DNA from: Psychrobacter immobilis
GTDB lineage: Bacteria; Pseudomonadota; Gammaproteobacteria; Pseudomonadales; Moraxellaceae
Assembly: GCF_904846285.1 (NCBI RefSeq)
Contig: NZ_CAJHAD010000001.1
Location: 310,001 to 374,000, forward strand
Direction of reading: 5' to 3'
DNA: 64,000 bases
The number at the start of each line of letters is the position of its first letter. Position 1 is the stretch's first letter. The translations under genes were made by a program, and so were the position numbers. Under the pieces are notes generated by a model. The model worked only from the letters and a program-made list of their open reading frames with translations, was not told the DNA's origin and did no database searches. This document shows, piece after piece, positions 54,376 through 64,000 of the stretch.

Positions 54376-54479
54376 CACAGTGTCCAAATGAGTAATATCA
54401 TAATATTTATTATCGATGCTTGTTTATTAAAATAAGCGGACAGACAGGTTCTTTTATATTAACTCTTTAGGAGTAAAGG

Positions 54480-54956
54480 TTGTCAAATTATCTAGGGTCT
54501 TTTTTCTTAATATCCGCGGTTCTATCGCTATCAGGGTGCGTCAGTCAAGAGTTAGAAAAGCCTGTGTCTGTTCTCGCAAGCGTACCAATAGTGAGCCAAC
54601 CGTTAGTAGTTGAGCCACCTCTGCAAATTGCTACTTGGTCACCAACTAAATATAACGGTCGATTTACCGCTATGGTATCTGGATATTTAACAGTTGTTAA
54701 TAACAGTCTTGCTTTGACTAGGGATAGTAAAGAGCTAACGACGAAAGACAATACATATTTATTGGTATTAGCGGATGATTCATTTTCGTGGGATGCAGAT
54801 AAAGAGATTCTATTGTTTGAAGGAAAGCCTTATAAGATTGGCGATGAGCTTTATCTTGGTGGCGGGGCATTTACTTATCCTAATGCTAACATTACAGATC
54901 AGGTAAAAGTGAACTGGATAGAATGTGGCTTAGATAAAGGTTGGTTAGGTGGTTAA
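54480..54956 (+). CDS. Small lipoprotein of unknown function
   Basis: This 158-residue protein has a lipobox LSLSGC with Cys near residue 20. The remainder is beta-rich and has a Trp-containing middle (NDSFSWDADKE in part). The family is not recognised. The start is TTG, with AGGA 7 nt upstream. Followed by a bidirectional terminator shared with gcvP. Confidence 0.65.
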   Translation: MSNYLGSFFLISAVLSLSGCVSQELEKPVSVLASVPIVSQPLVVEPPLQIATWSPTKYNGRFTAMVSGYLTVVNNSLALTRDSKELTTKDNTYLLVLADDSFSWDADKEILLFEGKPYKIGDELYLGGGAFTYPNANITDQVKVNWIECGLDKGWLGG

Positions 54957-55000
54957 TCCTAAGCAACAGCGAAAAACGTTGACATTCTATATGCAAAATA

Positions 55001-55034
55001 AAAACCTCCAAATCAGCTGCTGACTTGGAGGTTT
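55001..55034. terminator. Bidirectional terminator of the lipoprotein gene and gcvP
   Basis: Arms AAACCTCCAA and TTGGAGGTTT, with T-rich flank on the plus side and A-rich on the other, between convergent genes. Confidence 0.85.
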
Positions 55035-55068
55035 ATTTTTATATTAACTGTTTATAGTTGTTTGAAAA

Positions 55069-57966
55069 CTACATGTAGTTTTCGATACTTGGGCAAGAAC
55101 ACATGAGATTCTTATCACCATAGGCATCATCAACACGTGCCACACTCGGCCAGAACTTATTGGCGCGGATGTATGGCAGTGGGAATGCGGCGGTATCACG
55201 GCTGTACGGATGCGACCATTCGCTGCTGGTAATCATCGCCGCAGTATGCGGTGCGTTGACCAATGGGTTGTCCTCTAACGTCCAACCATCGTCACCGGCT
55301 TTGGATTTCAGCGCTTCGGCTTTGATGGATTTTAGCGCACTGATAAAGCGATCTAACTCTTCTTTCGACTCAGACTCAGTTGGCTCAATCATCAAAGTGC
55401 CCGCGACTGGGAAGCTCATCGTTGGTGAGTGGAAACCATAATCCATCAAGCGCTTGGCGATATCGCTTTCACTGATGCCAGTTTCTTCTTTTAACGGGCG
55501 AATATCGATGATACATTCGTGAGCGACGCGGCCGTTTTTGCCGGTATAAAGCACAGGGTAATGGTCTTTAAGCTGCGCGGCAACATAGTTGGCATTTAAC
55601 AGCGCCAGCTCAGTGGCTTTTAGCAAACCATCACGGCCCATCATGGCAATATACATCCATGAGATAGGTAAGATGCTTGCCGAACCATAAGGTGCTGCTG
55701 ATACGGCTGAAAAATCATTTTGCGCGTTATGTACCGGGCTAATAGTATGGCTAGCGATAAACGGTGCCAAATGTGACTTCATGCCAATAGGGCCCATGCC
55801 TGGACCGCCGCCGCCATGTGGGATACAGAAAGTCTTGTGCAAGTTCATGTGTAGTACGTCAGCACCAACATCAGCAGGCTGCATCATGCCGACCTGCGCG
55901 TTCATGTTAGCACCGTCCATATAGACTTGACCGCCATGCTTATGAATCAAATCACAAATATGACGGATACCTTCTTCAAACACACCGTGCGTTGATGGGT
56001 AAGTAATCATCAAGGCACCTAAATTGGTGCTATGCTCTTCACATTTAGCGGTTAAGTCGTCGATATCAACGTTACCATTGTCATCAGTTTTGACCACCAC
56101 CACTTGCATACCCATCATCATGGCAGTAGCAGGGTTGGTACCGTGCGCTGACATTGGAATCAAGCAAACATCACGGTCAGTTTCGCCCAATGATTCATGG
56201 TAACGACGGATTGCTAATAAACCAGCATATTCGCCTGAAGCGCCAGAGTTTGGCTGCATAGACACTTCATCAAAACCGGTGATGGCTTTAAGTTGCTCTT
56301 GCAAACTATCAATCATAGCGATATAGCCAGTGACTTGATCACGCGGTGCAAATGGATGCACATTGGCAAATTCAGGCCATGTAATAGGTAGCATTTCACT
56401 GGTAGCATTCAATTTCATGGTACAGCTACCAAGTGAAATCATACTACGGTTCATCGCCAAATCTTTATCTTCAAGCGACTTTAAGTAGCGCAGCATTTCA
56501 TGTTCGGTATGATGCGAGTTAAATACTGGATGGCTCAAGATGTCATCAGTACGCAAGTGAGCGCTATCGAGTGATACGCTAGCTGTTTCAGGTAAATCGT
56601 GTGATTTGCTAACAAATAGCTGAGTTAAAACGTTAAAGTCTTGCTCATCACTGATTTCACTGAACGCGACGCCAAGCTTACTGTCGCCCAAACGCCATAA
56701 GTTATAACCAACATTGTCCGCATTTTCAAAAATCTGCGTCGCAAGATTTTCTGAACCACAATCAACCACGACGGTATCAAAGAATTGATCATGTACCACG
56801 TTTAGATTGTTATCGTTAGCTTCTTTAATAACGTTCGCAAAGGCAGTGGCAAACGCATGAATACGTGTCGCAATGCGCTTGACGCCATTTGGACCATGAT
56901 AAACGGCGTACATACCAGCTAAGTTAGCAAGCAAGACTTGCGAAGTACAGATGTTTGAGTTGGCTTTTTCGCGGCGGATATGCTGCTCGCGAGTTTGCAG
57001 TGCCATACGTAATGCAGTATTGCCTTGCGAGTCTTTTGAGACGCCAATGATACGACCAGGGGCTGAGCGTTTGGCTTTATCAGAGAATGCAAAGTAGGCG
57101 GCATGTGGGCCACCAAAGCCCATTGGAATACCAAAACGCTGGGTACTACCCAATGCCACGTCTGCGCCCATATCGGCTGGTGATTTTAATAACACCAAGC
57201 TCATGATGTCACTCACGACACTCACATAAGTTTTATTTTTCTTCACCGCCGCGATAACGTCGGTTAAGTCTTTTACATCGCCTTCTTGACCGACGTATTG
57301 GAAAATAGCACCGAAATAATCGCCTGATTTAGCCAATTCGAAATCACCAACGATTACTTCCCAACCAAAGTATTTGGCACGAGTATTGATGACATCTAAG
57401 GTTTGCGGGTAGATACGGTCATCAACAAAAAACTGCGTTGATTTGCTTTTGCTTACACGCTTTGACATGGCCATCGCTTCTGCCGCAGCAGTTGCTTCGT
57501 CAAGTAATGAGGCACCAGCAAGCTCAAGACCCGTTAAATCAATACATACTTGTTGGAAGTTAAGCAGGGCTTCTAGGCGACCTTGGGCAATTTCTGCTTG
57601 ATAAGGGGTATAAGCGGTGTACCAGCCTGGATTTTCAAGAACGTTGCGTTGAATGACCGCTGGCATACGCACTGGCGAGTAGCCCTGACCGATATAGCTC
57701 TTATTAACCGTGATGTCGTCTGCCATGGTACGCAATTTAGCAAGCGCAGCATGCTCACTCATTGCCACTGGCAAATCTAGCTCTTTATGCAAGCGCACTG
57801 GCTCAGGAACCGTATCATTGATAAAGCTTGCCATATCGTTATAACCAATCGCACTGAGCAAATCAGCTTGTTTGGCATCATTTGAGCCCAAATGACGATA
57901 GACAAATTCAGCTTCGTTGAATAAACCTTTGAAAGTATCAAACGTTGGGTTTTGAGAGATAGTCAT
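55069..57966 (-). CDS. gcvP: Glycine dehydrogenase (P-protein) GcvP
   Basis: This 965-residue PLP enzyme decarboxylates glycine in the glycine cleavage system. The PLP-binding Lys is in NLHKTFCIPHGGGGPG, around residue 710. Full length for the single-chain form. An AAGGA box lies 5 nt before the ATG. It is 74 nt downstream of the nitroreductase gene and on the same strand as gcvH and gcvT. Confidence 0.96.
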   Translation of the reverse strand: MTISQNPTFDTFKGLFNEAEFVYRHLGSNDAKQADLLSAIGYNDMASFINDTVPEPVRLHKELDLPVAMSEHAALAKLRTMADDITVNKSYIGQGYSPVRMPAVIQRNVLENPGWYTAYTPYQAEIAQGRLEALLNFQQVCIDLTGLELAGASLLDEATAAAEAMAMSKRVSKSKSTQFFVDDRIYPQTLDVINTRAKYFGWEVIVGDFELAKSGDYFGAIFQYVGQEGDVKDLTDVIAAVKKNKTYVSVVSDIMSLVLLKSPADMGADVALGSTQRFGIPMGFGGPHAAYFAFSDKAKRSAPGRIIGVSKDSQGNTALRMALQTREQHIRREKANSNICTSQVLLANLAGMYAVYHGPNGVKRIATRIHAFATAFANVIKEANDNNLNVVHDQFFDTVVVDCGSENLATQIFENADNVGYNLWRLGDSKLGVAFSEISDEQDFNVLTQLFVSKSHDLPETASVSLDSAHLRTDDILSHPVFNSHHTEHEMLRYLKSLEDKDLAMNRSMISLGSCTMKLNATSEMLPITWPEFANVHPFAPRDQVTGYIAMIDSLQEQLKAITGFDEVSMQPNSGASGEYAGLLAIRRYHESLGETDRDVCLIPMSAHGTNPATAMMMGMQVVVVKTDDNGNVDIDDLTAKCEEHSTNLGALMITYPSTHGVFEEGIRHICDLIHKHGGQVYMDGANMNAQVGMMQPADVGADVLHMNLHKTFCIPHGGGGPGMGPIGMKSHLAPFIASHTISPVHNAQNDFSAVSAAPYGSASILPISWMYIAMMGRDGLLKATELALLNANYVAAQLKDHYPVLYTGKNGRVAHECIIDIRPLKEETGISESDIAKRLMDYGFHSPTMSFPVAGTLMIEPTESESKEELDRFISALKSIKAEALKSKAGDDGWTLEDNPLVNAPHTAAMITSSEWSHPYSRDTAAFPLPYIRANKFWPSVARVDDAYGDKNLMCSCPSIENYM

Positions 57967-58040
57967 AACAGTCCTTGATAAAAGGGATGATAAAGGAGAT
58001 GGCTAAAATAACTGATAATAAATAATGACGGCTTACGTTT

Positions 58041-58823
58041 TTATACGTAATGCACAAACTGTTCTTGGTCAAAGCGGAACTGGGTGTTGTAGACACCATT
58101 ATCAGCACGCTCGCCAGCACCAATCATCATAATGATATGGTGATCGTCGCTTAAATTTAATAAGCGCTTCATAGCAGGCTCATCAAAGCCGCCCATCGGA
58201 CAGCTATCAAAACCGTGCGCGCGTAGGGCAAGCATTAGGTTTTCAGCTGCAAGAGCAGTATTGTTGGTAGCCCAGTTTTTGGTGTCTTCAAAGGTGTAAT
58301 AAGGTGATTTGATCGGACCTTTTACTCGTCTGACCACCTGCGTCGCGCCCCATTTAGCTGCTGAGATTACATTGACCGGTCCTCGCAAGAAGTCCATGGT
58401 CACAACTTTGTTATAGTAGTCTTTGACCTTTTTTGGCACTGGCGTATCGGGGTATTCACGTAAGATTTGCTTGGCGTGATCTTGCCAGATATCCGTACGC
58501 GCAACGACCGCGATTAAGCGAGCTGAAGTTTTTGCCGCGTTTTGATTCATGCAGTTTTTTACCGCGCGTTTGCGCTTGTCCGCATCATCAATCACATAAA
58601 ATTCCCACGGCTGTAGATTGCTCGAGTTCGGCGCGAGTATGGCCAAACGCAGACAATCTGCTAACACGTCATCCGGTATCTTTGTGTCGGTAAAGCGACG
58701 AACGGAACGACGTGATTCAACCACTTCGCGAAACGCTTGTAGCTGCGGGGTATTATCAGGCGTGGCAAAGCTTGCTTGAGAACTTGCTTGCTTATCAGTG
58801 CTAGAGGTCATATTAGAATCCAT
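58041..58823 (-). CDS. Nitroreductase family protein
   Basis: This 260-residue FMN oxidoreductase has the family start RRSVRRFTD near residue 37, LAPNSSNLQPWEF near residue 70, and GFDSCPMGGFDEPA near residue 213. The electron acceptor is unknown. It lies between gcvH and gcvP, an insertion in the glycine cleavage operon, 267 nt after gcvH. It probably shares part of the transcript, and may have a promoter of its own in that gap. ATGs at 58823 and 58811 are both possible, with poor ribosome sites. Confidence 0.82.
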   Translation of the reverse strand: MDSNMTSSTDKQASSQASFATPDNTPQLQAFREVVESRRSVRRFTDTKIPDDVLADCLRLAILAPNSSNLQPWEFYVIDDADKRKRAVKNCMNQNAAKTSARLIAVVARTDIWQDHAKQILREYPDTPVPKKVKDYYNKVVTMDFLRGPVNVISAAKWGATQVVRRVKGPIKSPYYTFEDTKNWATNNTALAAENLMLALRAHGFDSCPMGGFDEPAMKRLLNLSDDHHIIMMIGAGERADNGVYNTQFRFDQEQFVHYV

Positions 58824-59091
58824 ACTGGGAATTGAATGATCAACTTAGGTCAGTATTGAGTGTCTCTTTTCAATAGTGTCTGACAAGTGATGAATACGAG
58901 TAAATCGAATAGCAGTTGGCAGTAGTCAATTGAGCGATAAATATTTTAGATAAATGCGTACAGATATCGGCTGACGCCAATATCTGTCATAACAAGTTAT
59001 ATTTTTCAAGCTACATTTTTTAAGGTTGCAAATAGTGATATTTTATTTCAGTCAAATACCGCTTTTAAAGGGATGAGCAAAGCTGCTGATA

Positions 59092-59472
59092 TTACAGCTC
59101 GTTTTCGTACTCATCAGCAGTCAGCAGCGCTTCGTAGTCAGCGATGTTGTCAGGCTTCATTCTAAAGAACCAACCTTCACCGTATGGGTCAGAGTTGATG
59201 ATTTCCGGATCGTCTTCTAGTGCTTCGTTGATCGCAACGACTTCACCTGAGATAGGCGCGTAAACGTCAGAGGCCGCTTTTACTGATTCTACTACTGAGA
59301 TTTCGTCATCAACAGCGATGATGTCACCCACGTCTGGCAATTCAACAAATACCACGTCACCCAATAGGTCTTGAGCATGGTCAGTGATACCAACAGTGAT
59401 AGTACCGTCGTCTTCTAGGCGTAGCCACTCGTGGCTGGCGATGTATTTTAGTTCTGCTGGGATATTGCTCAT
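59092..59472 (-). CDS. gcvH: Glycine cleavage system H-protein GcvH
   Basis: This 126-residue carrier protein has the lipoyl Lys at position 65 in [10 protein letters not shown]. It shuttles the aminomethyl group between GcvP, GcvT and the dehydrogenase. An AGGAG box lies 7 nt before the ATG. It lies 69 nt after gcvT, in one operon. Confidence 0.96.
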   Translation of the reverse strand: MSNIPAELKYIASHEWLRLEDDGTITVGITDHAQDLLGDVVFVELPDVGDIIAVDDEISVVESVKAASDVYAPISGEVVAINEALEDDPEIINSDPYGEGWFFRMKPDNIADYEALLTADEYENEL

Positions 59473-59541
59473 GGTCTCTCTCCTAAGTGATAGAGGATGG
59501 TTTACAAAAATAGTGGAAGCTAATAATAGAATTTATAATGC

Positions 59542-60714
59542 CTACGCGTCAAACTGTTGCTTACCATTACGGACAAACGGTAGCTTAAGCACACGTACAT
59601 CAACGAACTTACCTTTGCCGCGCAAATCGACTTGCACGCTATCGTCATCTGATAAGCTGGCAGGTACACGGGCAATAGCGATGGAGTTTTTTAGGCTCGG
59701 TGAGAAGGTGCCACTGGTAATCAGACCAGTTTGCTCATTGTCTGATCCTTGATTGATAGTCACAGTCATGCCTTCACGCAATACACCGCGCGTCGTCAAT
59801 AGTAAGCCAACTTGTTTCATGGCGGTGTTGTCGTCTTTTGCTTGTTGGCGTTTACTTACTAAGGCTTCACGACCGATAAAGTCACGCTCGTCTTTTAGCG
59901 CCAGTGTCCAGCCCATGTTGCACTCATAAGGGCTGATATCTTCGTCCATGTCATGACCATAGAGGTTCATGCCCGCTTCCATACGCAAGGTATCACGCGC
60001 ACCAAGGCCCGCAGGTTTAACACCGTTGGCTTTTAATTGCTCAAAGAAATCTGGGGCATCGTCGCCATGCATAATCACTTCGACACCATCTTCACCCGTG
60101 TAGCCCGTACGAGCAACAAACCAATCCGTGCCTTCGATGTCTGTCAAGTCAGCACCAACGAAAGGTTTAAGACCAGCCAAGGTATCGGCCCAACTTGGTT
60201 TGGTTTGCGCTAGCTTTTCAACGGCATTTGGGCCTTGAACGGCAATCATGGCAAGCTCTGGGCGCTCGGTGATGGTGATATCGAAACCTTCAGCGACTTT
60301 TTCAAATTGTGCCATGTCTTTATCGCGAGTGGCAGCGTTTGAGACGATACGATATTCGGTCGCGTCTTCATTCATTAGGTAGACGATTAAATCATCGATG
60401 ATGCCGCCTTGCTCATTGAGCATACCTGAATAAAGCGCTTTACCAACGGTCTTTAGTTTATCGACATCATTGGCCAGTAACTTTTGTAGCCATGCTTTGG
60501 TATCGCTACCTTTAACATCGGCGACAACCATATGTGAGACATCAAACATACCGGCATCGGTACGCACCGCTTCATGTTCTTCGATTTGTGAACCATAATG
60601 GATTGGTAATTCCCAACCAGAAAAATCCACCAGTTTGCCATCACTATCAACGTGAGACTGGTAAAGAGGCGTGCGTTTAGGGGCTGAGGTGTTAGTGTTT
60701 TGAGTGTCAGTCAT
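59542..60714 (-). CDS. gcvT: Glycine cleavage system aminomethyltransferase GcvT
   Basis: This 390-residue tetrahydrofolate-dependent enzyme moves the methylene group from GcvH to folate. Motifs: [12 protein letters not shown] near residue 58, [12 protein letters not shown] near residue 237 (binds folate), and GFIGREAL-type segment ([12 protein letters not shown]). The AAGGA box lies 6 nt before the ATG. It is first in the operon and lies behind the tandem glycine riboswitch. Confidence 0.96.
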   Translation of the reverse strand: MTDTQNTNTSAPKRTPLYQSHVDSDGKLVDFSGWELPIHYGSQIEEHEAVRTDAGMFDVSHMVVADVKGSDTKAWLQKLLANDVDKLKTVGKALYSGMLNEQGGIIDDLIVYLMNEDATEYRIVSNAATRDKDMAQFEKVAEGFDITITERPELAMIAVQGPNAVEKLAQTKPSWADTLAGLKPFVGADLTDIEGTDWFVARTGYTGEDGVEVIMHGDDAPDFFEQLKANGVKPAGLGARDTLRMEAGMNLYGHDMDEDISPYECNMGWTLALKDERDFIGREALVSKRQQAKDDNTAMKQVGLLLTTRGVLREGMTVTINQGSDNEQTGLITSGTFSPSLKNSIAIARVPASLSDDDSVQVDLRGKGKFVDVRVLKLPFVRNGKQQFDA

Positions 60715-60879
60715 GACAAATCCTTATGTGAACATCAGTTATACTCGGTAGAGTAATGAGCGATGTGCATTATCATAGTAACGAGAAGCAATATTGCAGG
60801 GTGCAAGCATTGCAACCAAGGGTAGCACAGAAAAAATAGAACAATACGCCAAACAGACGTTGAACGTCGGTTTAAGCAA

Positions 60880-61212
60880 AAGCCCTATCTGTCCTGTGAC
60901 CTGAGATTTTCAACACGAACCATCATTTTTTGTCTAAGCATTTGCTTGCGGAACAATAGCAATGATGTCGCATTTTCTCCCCTTCGGTGGGTAAGGCGTC
61001 GTCCGCACTTACCGCTCTCCAGATTTGTTATGCCTTGTATTTGGGTGTGCTACGCGATTGATGGTAGACAGCGAAACAGTCGTGGCATGTGTTTTTCAGT
61101 CCTTTTACCTGAGCGATTGGCAGGGTGGATGCGCCTTCGGTGGTCTTGTCGCAATGATTAATGCAAATCATTAAATGAGCGCACTCGATATCGCGCTAAA
61201 GACTCTCTCCTG
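60880..61212 (-). promoter_or_regulatory. Tandem glycine riboswitch of the gcv operon
   Basis: On the minus strand, two aptamers run from 61212 down. The first shows GGAGAGAGTC, then CCGAAGGCGCA and CTCAGGTAAAAGGACTGA. The second shows CTGGAGAGCGG, then CCACCGAAGGGGAGAAAATG and, after a long insertion, CTCAGGTCACAGGACAG near 60904-60888. These are the conserved glycine-aptamer blocks, each present twice. It ends about 165 nt before gcvT. The known action is to raise expression at high glycine. The gap 60715-61553 holds nothing else I recognise. Confidence 0.88.
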
Positions 61213-61553
61213 AAAAACGCTTTTATTATGAAAGGTTAATGGTTTTTTTACAAGCCACCGCATGCATTAAAGTGAATAATTTAACCAAAATGCGCTTTTC
61301 TAGAGATATTGAGGTAAATAAACCGCTAAAAAAGCCAATTTCTTGCACTTCTATAAGGCAAAATTAAGTCATCAAAAGCTATCTATGCAAAACCTGCTAC
61401 GCAAAGCTACTATTGAAAATCAGACAAATTATGCTAGGCTAGCAGCCATTATTCCTATCTTTCTTATTCATTTAATTTAAGCTATTTAGTAGCAGTCATT
61501 TAATAGCGATTTTGATAGATGATTTTAACCTTTAGTGTGCAATAGGTGTCTTT

Positions 61554-61874
61554 ATGCATTGCGATATTTATAAGTTTCCCAAGCACGATGATATGTATGT
61601 TTACATCGCGCGTCCTGATTATCCTGACGATACCGACGAGATTAAAGACTGGCTTGGGGTATTACCTAAAGACTTCCGCGCAGGCTTAGGGCGTAGTCAG
61701 TTTGTAATGCATTTAGACTTGGCAACCACGCCAACGCTTGCTCGTGTCGATAAAGAAGAAGTATTGGCAAAGTTAAACTCGCAAGGGTATTTTGTACAAA
61801 TGCCACCACAAGATGTTATGCGCCGCCAAGCAGAATTACGCGCTCGTGAAGCACAAGACAATATTTATGACTAA
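61554..61874 (+). CDS. ycgL: YcgL domain protein
   Basis: This 106-residue protein begins HCDIYKFPKHDDMYVYIARP and has GLGRSQFVMHLDLA in the middle, the YcgL hallmark. Small soluble protein of unknown function, found in Gammaproteobacteria. An AGG precedes the ATG. It is divergent from gcvT. The 304 nt to the next gene show nothing I recognise. Confidence 0.85.
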   Translation: MHCDIYKFPKHDDMYVYIARPDYPDDTDEIKDWLGVLPKDFRAGLGRSQFVMHLDLATTPTLARVDKEEVLAKLNSQGYFVQMPPQDVMRRQAELRAREAQDNIYD

Positions 61875-62178
61875 TGGGCATTTTTTAAAGAGAGTTTTAT
61901 AGCAAGGTGATTTAAGACGGTGTCCGATTATAGAAGACACTGATAGGCAAGTGGTAATAAGTAGGTAAGTAGCGAACCGCCAATTGCTAAAAAACGTTAC
62001 TAAGCAGTGGCCAGCATGCATTTTATTCGGAAGTCGTGATAAACTAGCAGGCCATATACGTGACAAAATACAATATATGGCAAGACAGACTTAAAGACTT
62101 AGATACATTGGCTTAAAGACCTAGGCTTAAAAACAAAAAAGTGACGCACGATTTATCAACGTAGGTAACTAAACACGC

Positions 62179-62844
62179 ATGGACTGGTTAAAAGGTATTG
62201 TAAGCAGCTTACCGCTGGAAGCCATTAGTGATATTCTCGGTGAGATTACGATTTGGTGGGGGCAGCTGGTAAAAGATGTGCCAGCCGCAGACTTACCTAT
62301 GTATGCGTATCTTGGCGGCGTCATTATCGTTTTGATACTCTGGGTATTGGTTGCTCGCGTTTTGCCGCGCCCACTCGGCGGCATGAGTTGGATGATATTA
62401 TTTGCTGTTTTGCTTGCTCCAGGTACAGCGCTTGGTGATCCCAGCGTGATTGCACCGGCCAGTATCAGTGTTGTCTACGCTATTATGATGAAAGATACGG
62501 CTGGCGCGATTGCTAATATGTTACCTATACTCGTTGTATTGGTCGTGGGCTTGTTTGTTGGTTTTGTTTGGCAACTGATACGCGGCGCGTTTGAGTCAAG
62601 TTTAGATAAAGCACGCAGCCGTACCGCAGAAGATACGCAAGCGACTATGCAGCTAACTACAGGTAACTACTTGGTAGACGATGCTAGTTTAGTCGAGCCA
62701 TCTAATAATTCAGCATTGATGTCTAAACCTGAAATTGCCAAACCTGAAATGGTTAAAACTGGAATAAGTAAGACAGAAGCTAGTTTAGCAAAAGGCGATA
62801 AGCTATCGAAACGAGCTGAGAATGATAAATCTGACCAGCTTTAG
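62179..62844 (+). CDS. Membrane protein of unknown function
   Basis: This 221-residue protein has about four membrane helices between residues 45 and 140 (YLGGVIIVLILWVLVARVL and further) and then a polar, charged C-terminal tail of about 75 residues with repeated Lys/Pro/Glu (MSKPEIAKPEMVK). The family is not known to me. The Shine-Dalgarno is weak. A terminator follows, so it is monocistronic. Confidence 0.6.
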   Translation: MDWLKGIVSSLPLEAISDILGEITIWWGQLVKDVPAADLPMYAYLGGVIIVLILWVLVARVLPRPLGGMSWMILFAVLLAPGTALGDPSVIAPASISVVYAIMMKDTAGAIANMLPILVVLVVGLFVGFVWQLIRGAFESSLDKARSRTAEDTQATMQLTTGNYLVDDASLVEPSNNSALMSKPEIAKPEMVKTGISKTEASLAKGDKLSKRAENDKSDQL

Positions 62845-62874
62845 AATAATATTAGATTTGATTGACTAAGATAG

Positions 62875-62898
62875 AAGACACCCTGCGTGTCTTTTTTT
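62875..62898 (+). terminator. Terminator of the membrane protein gene
   Basis: Arms AAGACAC and GTGTCTT around CCTGC, followed by a T-run. Confidence 0.85.
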
Positions 62899-63043
62899 AT
62901 GCCAAGCCGTTTTTATTTGTGAGCAACTGCGAACGCATGAGTATTTTGGCAATCAATGTAGCTGTGCTAGTCTAATTCATTATTTATCATGCAAAAGTTG
63001 CCTTTCAATCCTCTAATCTATAACAATAACTGAGACTTAATTT

Positions 63044-63910
63044 ATGACCACCACGACTGATAAAACCAAGAAAAGCTTTACTGGTACGCAAAACTATATT
63101 GCTACCGATGACTTACAACTGGCAGTCAACGCGGCAATGACGCTACAAAAGCCGCTACTTATCAAGGGTGAGCCTGGTACCGGTAAGACGTTACTCGCTG
63201 AAGAAGTTGCTGAAAGTCTGGGTATGCCGCTGATTACGTGGCACATTAAATCAACCACCAAGGCTGAGCAAGGGCTGTATGAGTACGATGCGGTATCGCG
63301 CTTAAGAGACTCTCAATTGGGCGATGATAAGGTGTATGAGATTGGCAACTATATTAAGCCCGGTAAGCTATGGGAGGCCTTTACTAGCAGCGAGCGCAGT
63401 GTGTTATTGATTGATGAGATTGATAAAGCTGATATCGAGTTCCCGAATGACTTGCTGCATGAGCTCGATAAAATGTCGTTTTATGTCTATGAGACAGGCG
63501 AGACCATCACCGCCGAGCAGCGTCCAGTCGTTATTATTACCTCAAACAATGAAAAAGAGCTGCCAGATGCATTTTTGCGTCGTTGCTTCTTTCATTATAT
63601 CGACTTCCCAGAAGAAGCAACCATGCGTCAAATCATTGAGGTGCATTTCCCTAATATTCAAGAAAAATTGGTCAATGATGCGCTCGATATCTTTTATAAG
63701 CTGCGTAATGTCCAAGGGCTTAAAAAGCCACCATCAACCTCAGAATTGGTCGATTGGTTAACGTTGCTACTGGCTGACGATATGGCGCAAGCAGAGTTAG
63801 AAGAAAACTTGCGCGGTGAGAAGTCTATTCCGCCGTTATATGGTGCGCTGCTCAAAAACGAAGCCGATGTGAATTTATTGCAGCGTTTTGCCAATATGAT
63901 GCGTCGTTAA
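63044..63910 (+). CDS. MoxR-type AAA ATPase
   Basis: This 288-residue ATPase is of the MoxR/CbbQ type. Walker A is GEPGTGKTLLAEE near residue 42 and Walker B is LLIDEIDKAD near residue 125; a later SNNEKELPDAFLRR holds the sensor region. MoxR proteins act as chaperones for metal or protein complexes with a partner that carries a VWA domain, which would lie after the window. The 90 nt after the stop hold nothing recognisable. Confidence 0.88.
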   Translation: MTTTTDKTKKSFTGTQNYIATDDLQLAVNAAMTLQKPLLIKGEPGTGKTLLAEEVAESLGMPLITWHIKSTTKAEQGLYEYDAVSRLRDSQLGDDKVYEIGNYIKPGKLWEAFTSSERSVLLIDEIDKADIEFPNDLLHELDKMSFYVYETGETITAEQRPVVIITSNNEKELPDAFLRRCFFHYIDFPEEATMRQIIEVHFPNIQEKLVNDALDIFYKLRNVQGLKKPPSTSELVDWLTLLLADDMAQAELEENLRGEKSIPPLYGALLKNEADVNLLQRFANMMRR

Positions 63911-64000
63911 GCGATAAACCATTTGTCATGATTAAAGCTCATGATTGAAGTTAATAAACGGCTTCACTCGTCACCATATCAGCCAATAAGCGATGCGACT

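Overview
The window looks like a chromosomal segment of a Psychrobacter-type bacterium (Moraxellaceae, Gammaproteobacteria). The basis is the AT-leaning base composition, the protein sequences and the mix of genes (rlmKL fusion, ttcA, ccoNOQP with ccoG, lolCD, rnd, ycgL, gcvTHP). The genus call rests on recognition, not on a database search.

Region by region. (1) 1-7,283: a tellurium/stress-type ter cluster: a TerA-like two-domain protein, TerZ-, TerE- and TerD-like proteins, an AIM24-family protein and a DUF475 (TerC-superfamily) membrane protein. The queuosine-precursor transporter yhhQ sits inside the cluster, behind a perfect -10 box and a short leader that matches a class I preQ1 riboswitch. 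(2) 7,424-14,328: rlmKL, two peroxiredoxins, a MscS-type channel and a dihydrolipoamide-dehydrogenase-like flavoprotein, all on the minus strand. (3) 14,443-22,744: an integrated mobile element of about 8.3 kb, bounded by a 26-bp direct repeat that is itself a terminator hairpin. It carries a P4-type integrase, a MerR/AlpA-like regulator, a DUF3987 primase/helicase-like replication protein, a repeat-rich intergenic region that could be an origin, a secreted 21-residue-repeat protein as cargo, a zinc-ribbon protein, and three tandem small paralogues that resemble part of a phage terminase small subunit. No capsid or tail gene is present, so it resembles a phage satellite or phage-inducible island. 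(4) 22,775-25,705: a small secreted Cys protein, queC and ttcA. (5) 25,853-32,028: cbb3 cytochrome oxidase ccoNOQP, then ccoG and fixH. (6) 32,882-49,211: an SCP2-like protein, lolCD, DUF2062, comEC with a degenerate C-terminal domain, sppA, two hydrolase/protease genes, dusA, an MFS transporter and a ClsC-like phospholipase D lipoprotein. (7) 49,666-54,956: metZ, ybaB-recR, rnd, a lipase-like hydrolase and a lipoprotein. (8) 55,069-61,212: the glycine cleavage genes gcvT-gcvH-(nitroreductase)-gcvP behind a tandem glycine riboswitch. (9) 61,554-64,000: ycgL, a membrane protein and a MoxR ATPase at the window edge.

What deserves attention most is the mobile element: its ends, paired arm-type repeats, possible origin and three HTH-less TerS-like genes fit a small phage-satellite architecture I do not recognise as a described one. 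The two riboswitches tie queuosine and glycine metabolism to RNA control. I see no tRNA, rRNA, CRISPR array or insertion sequence.
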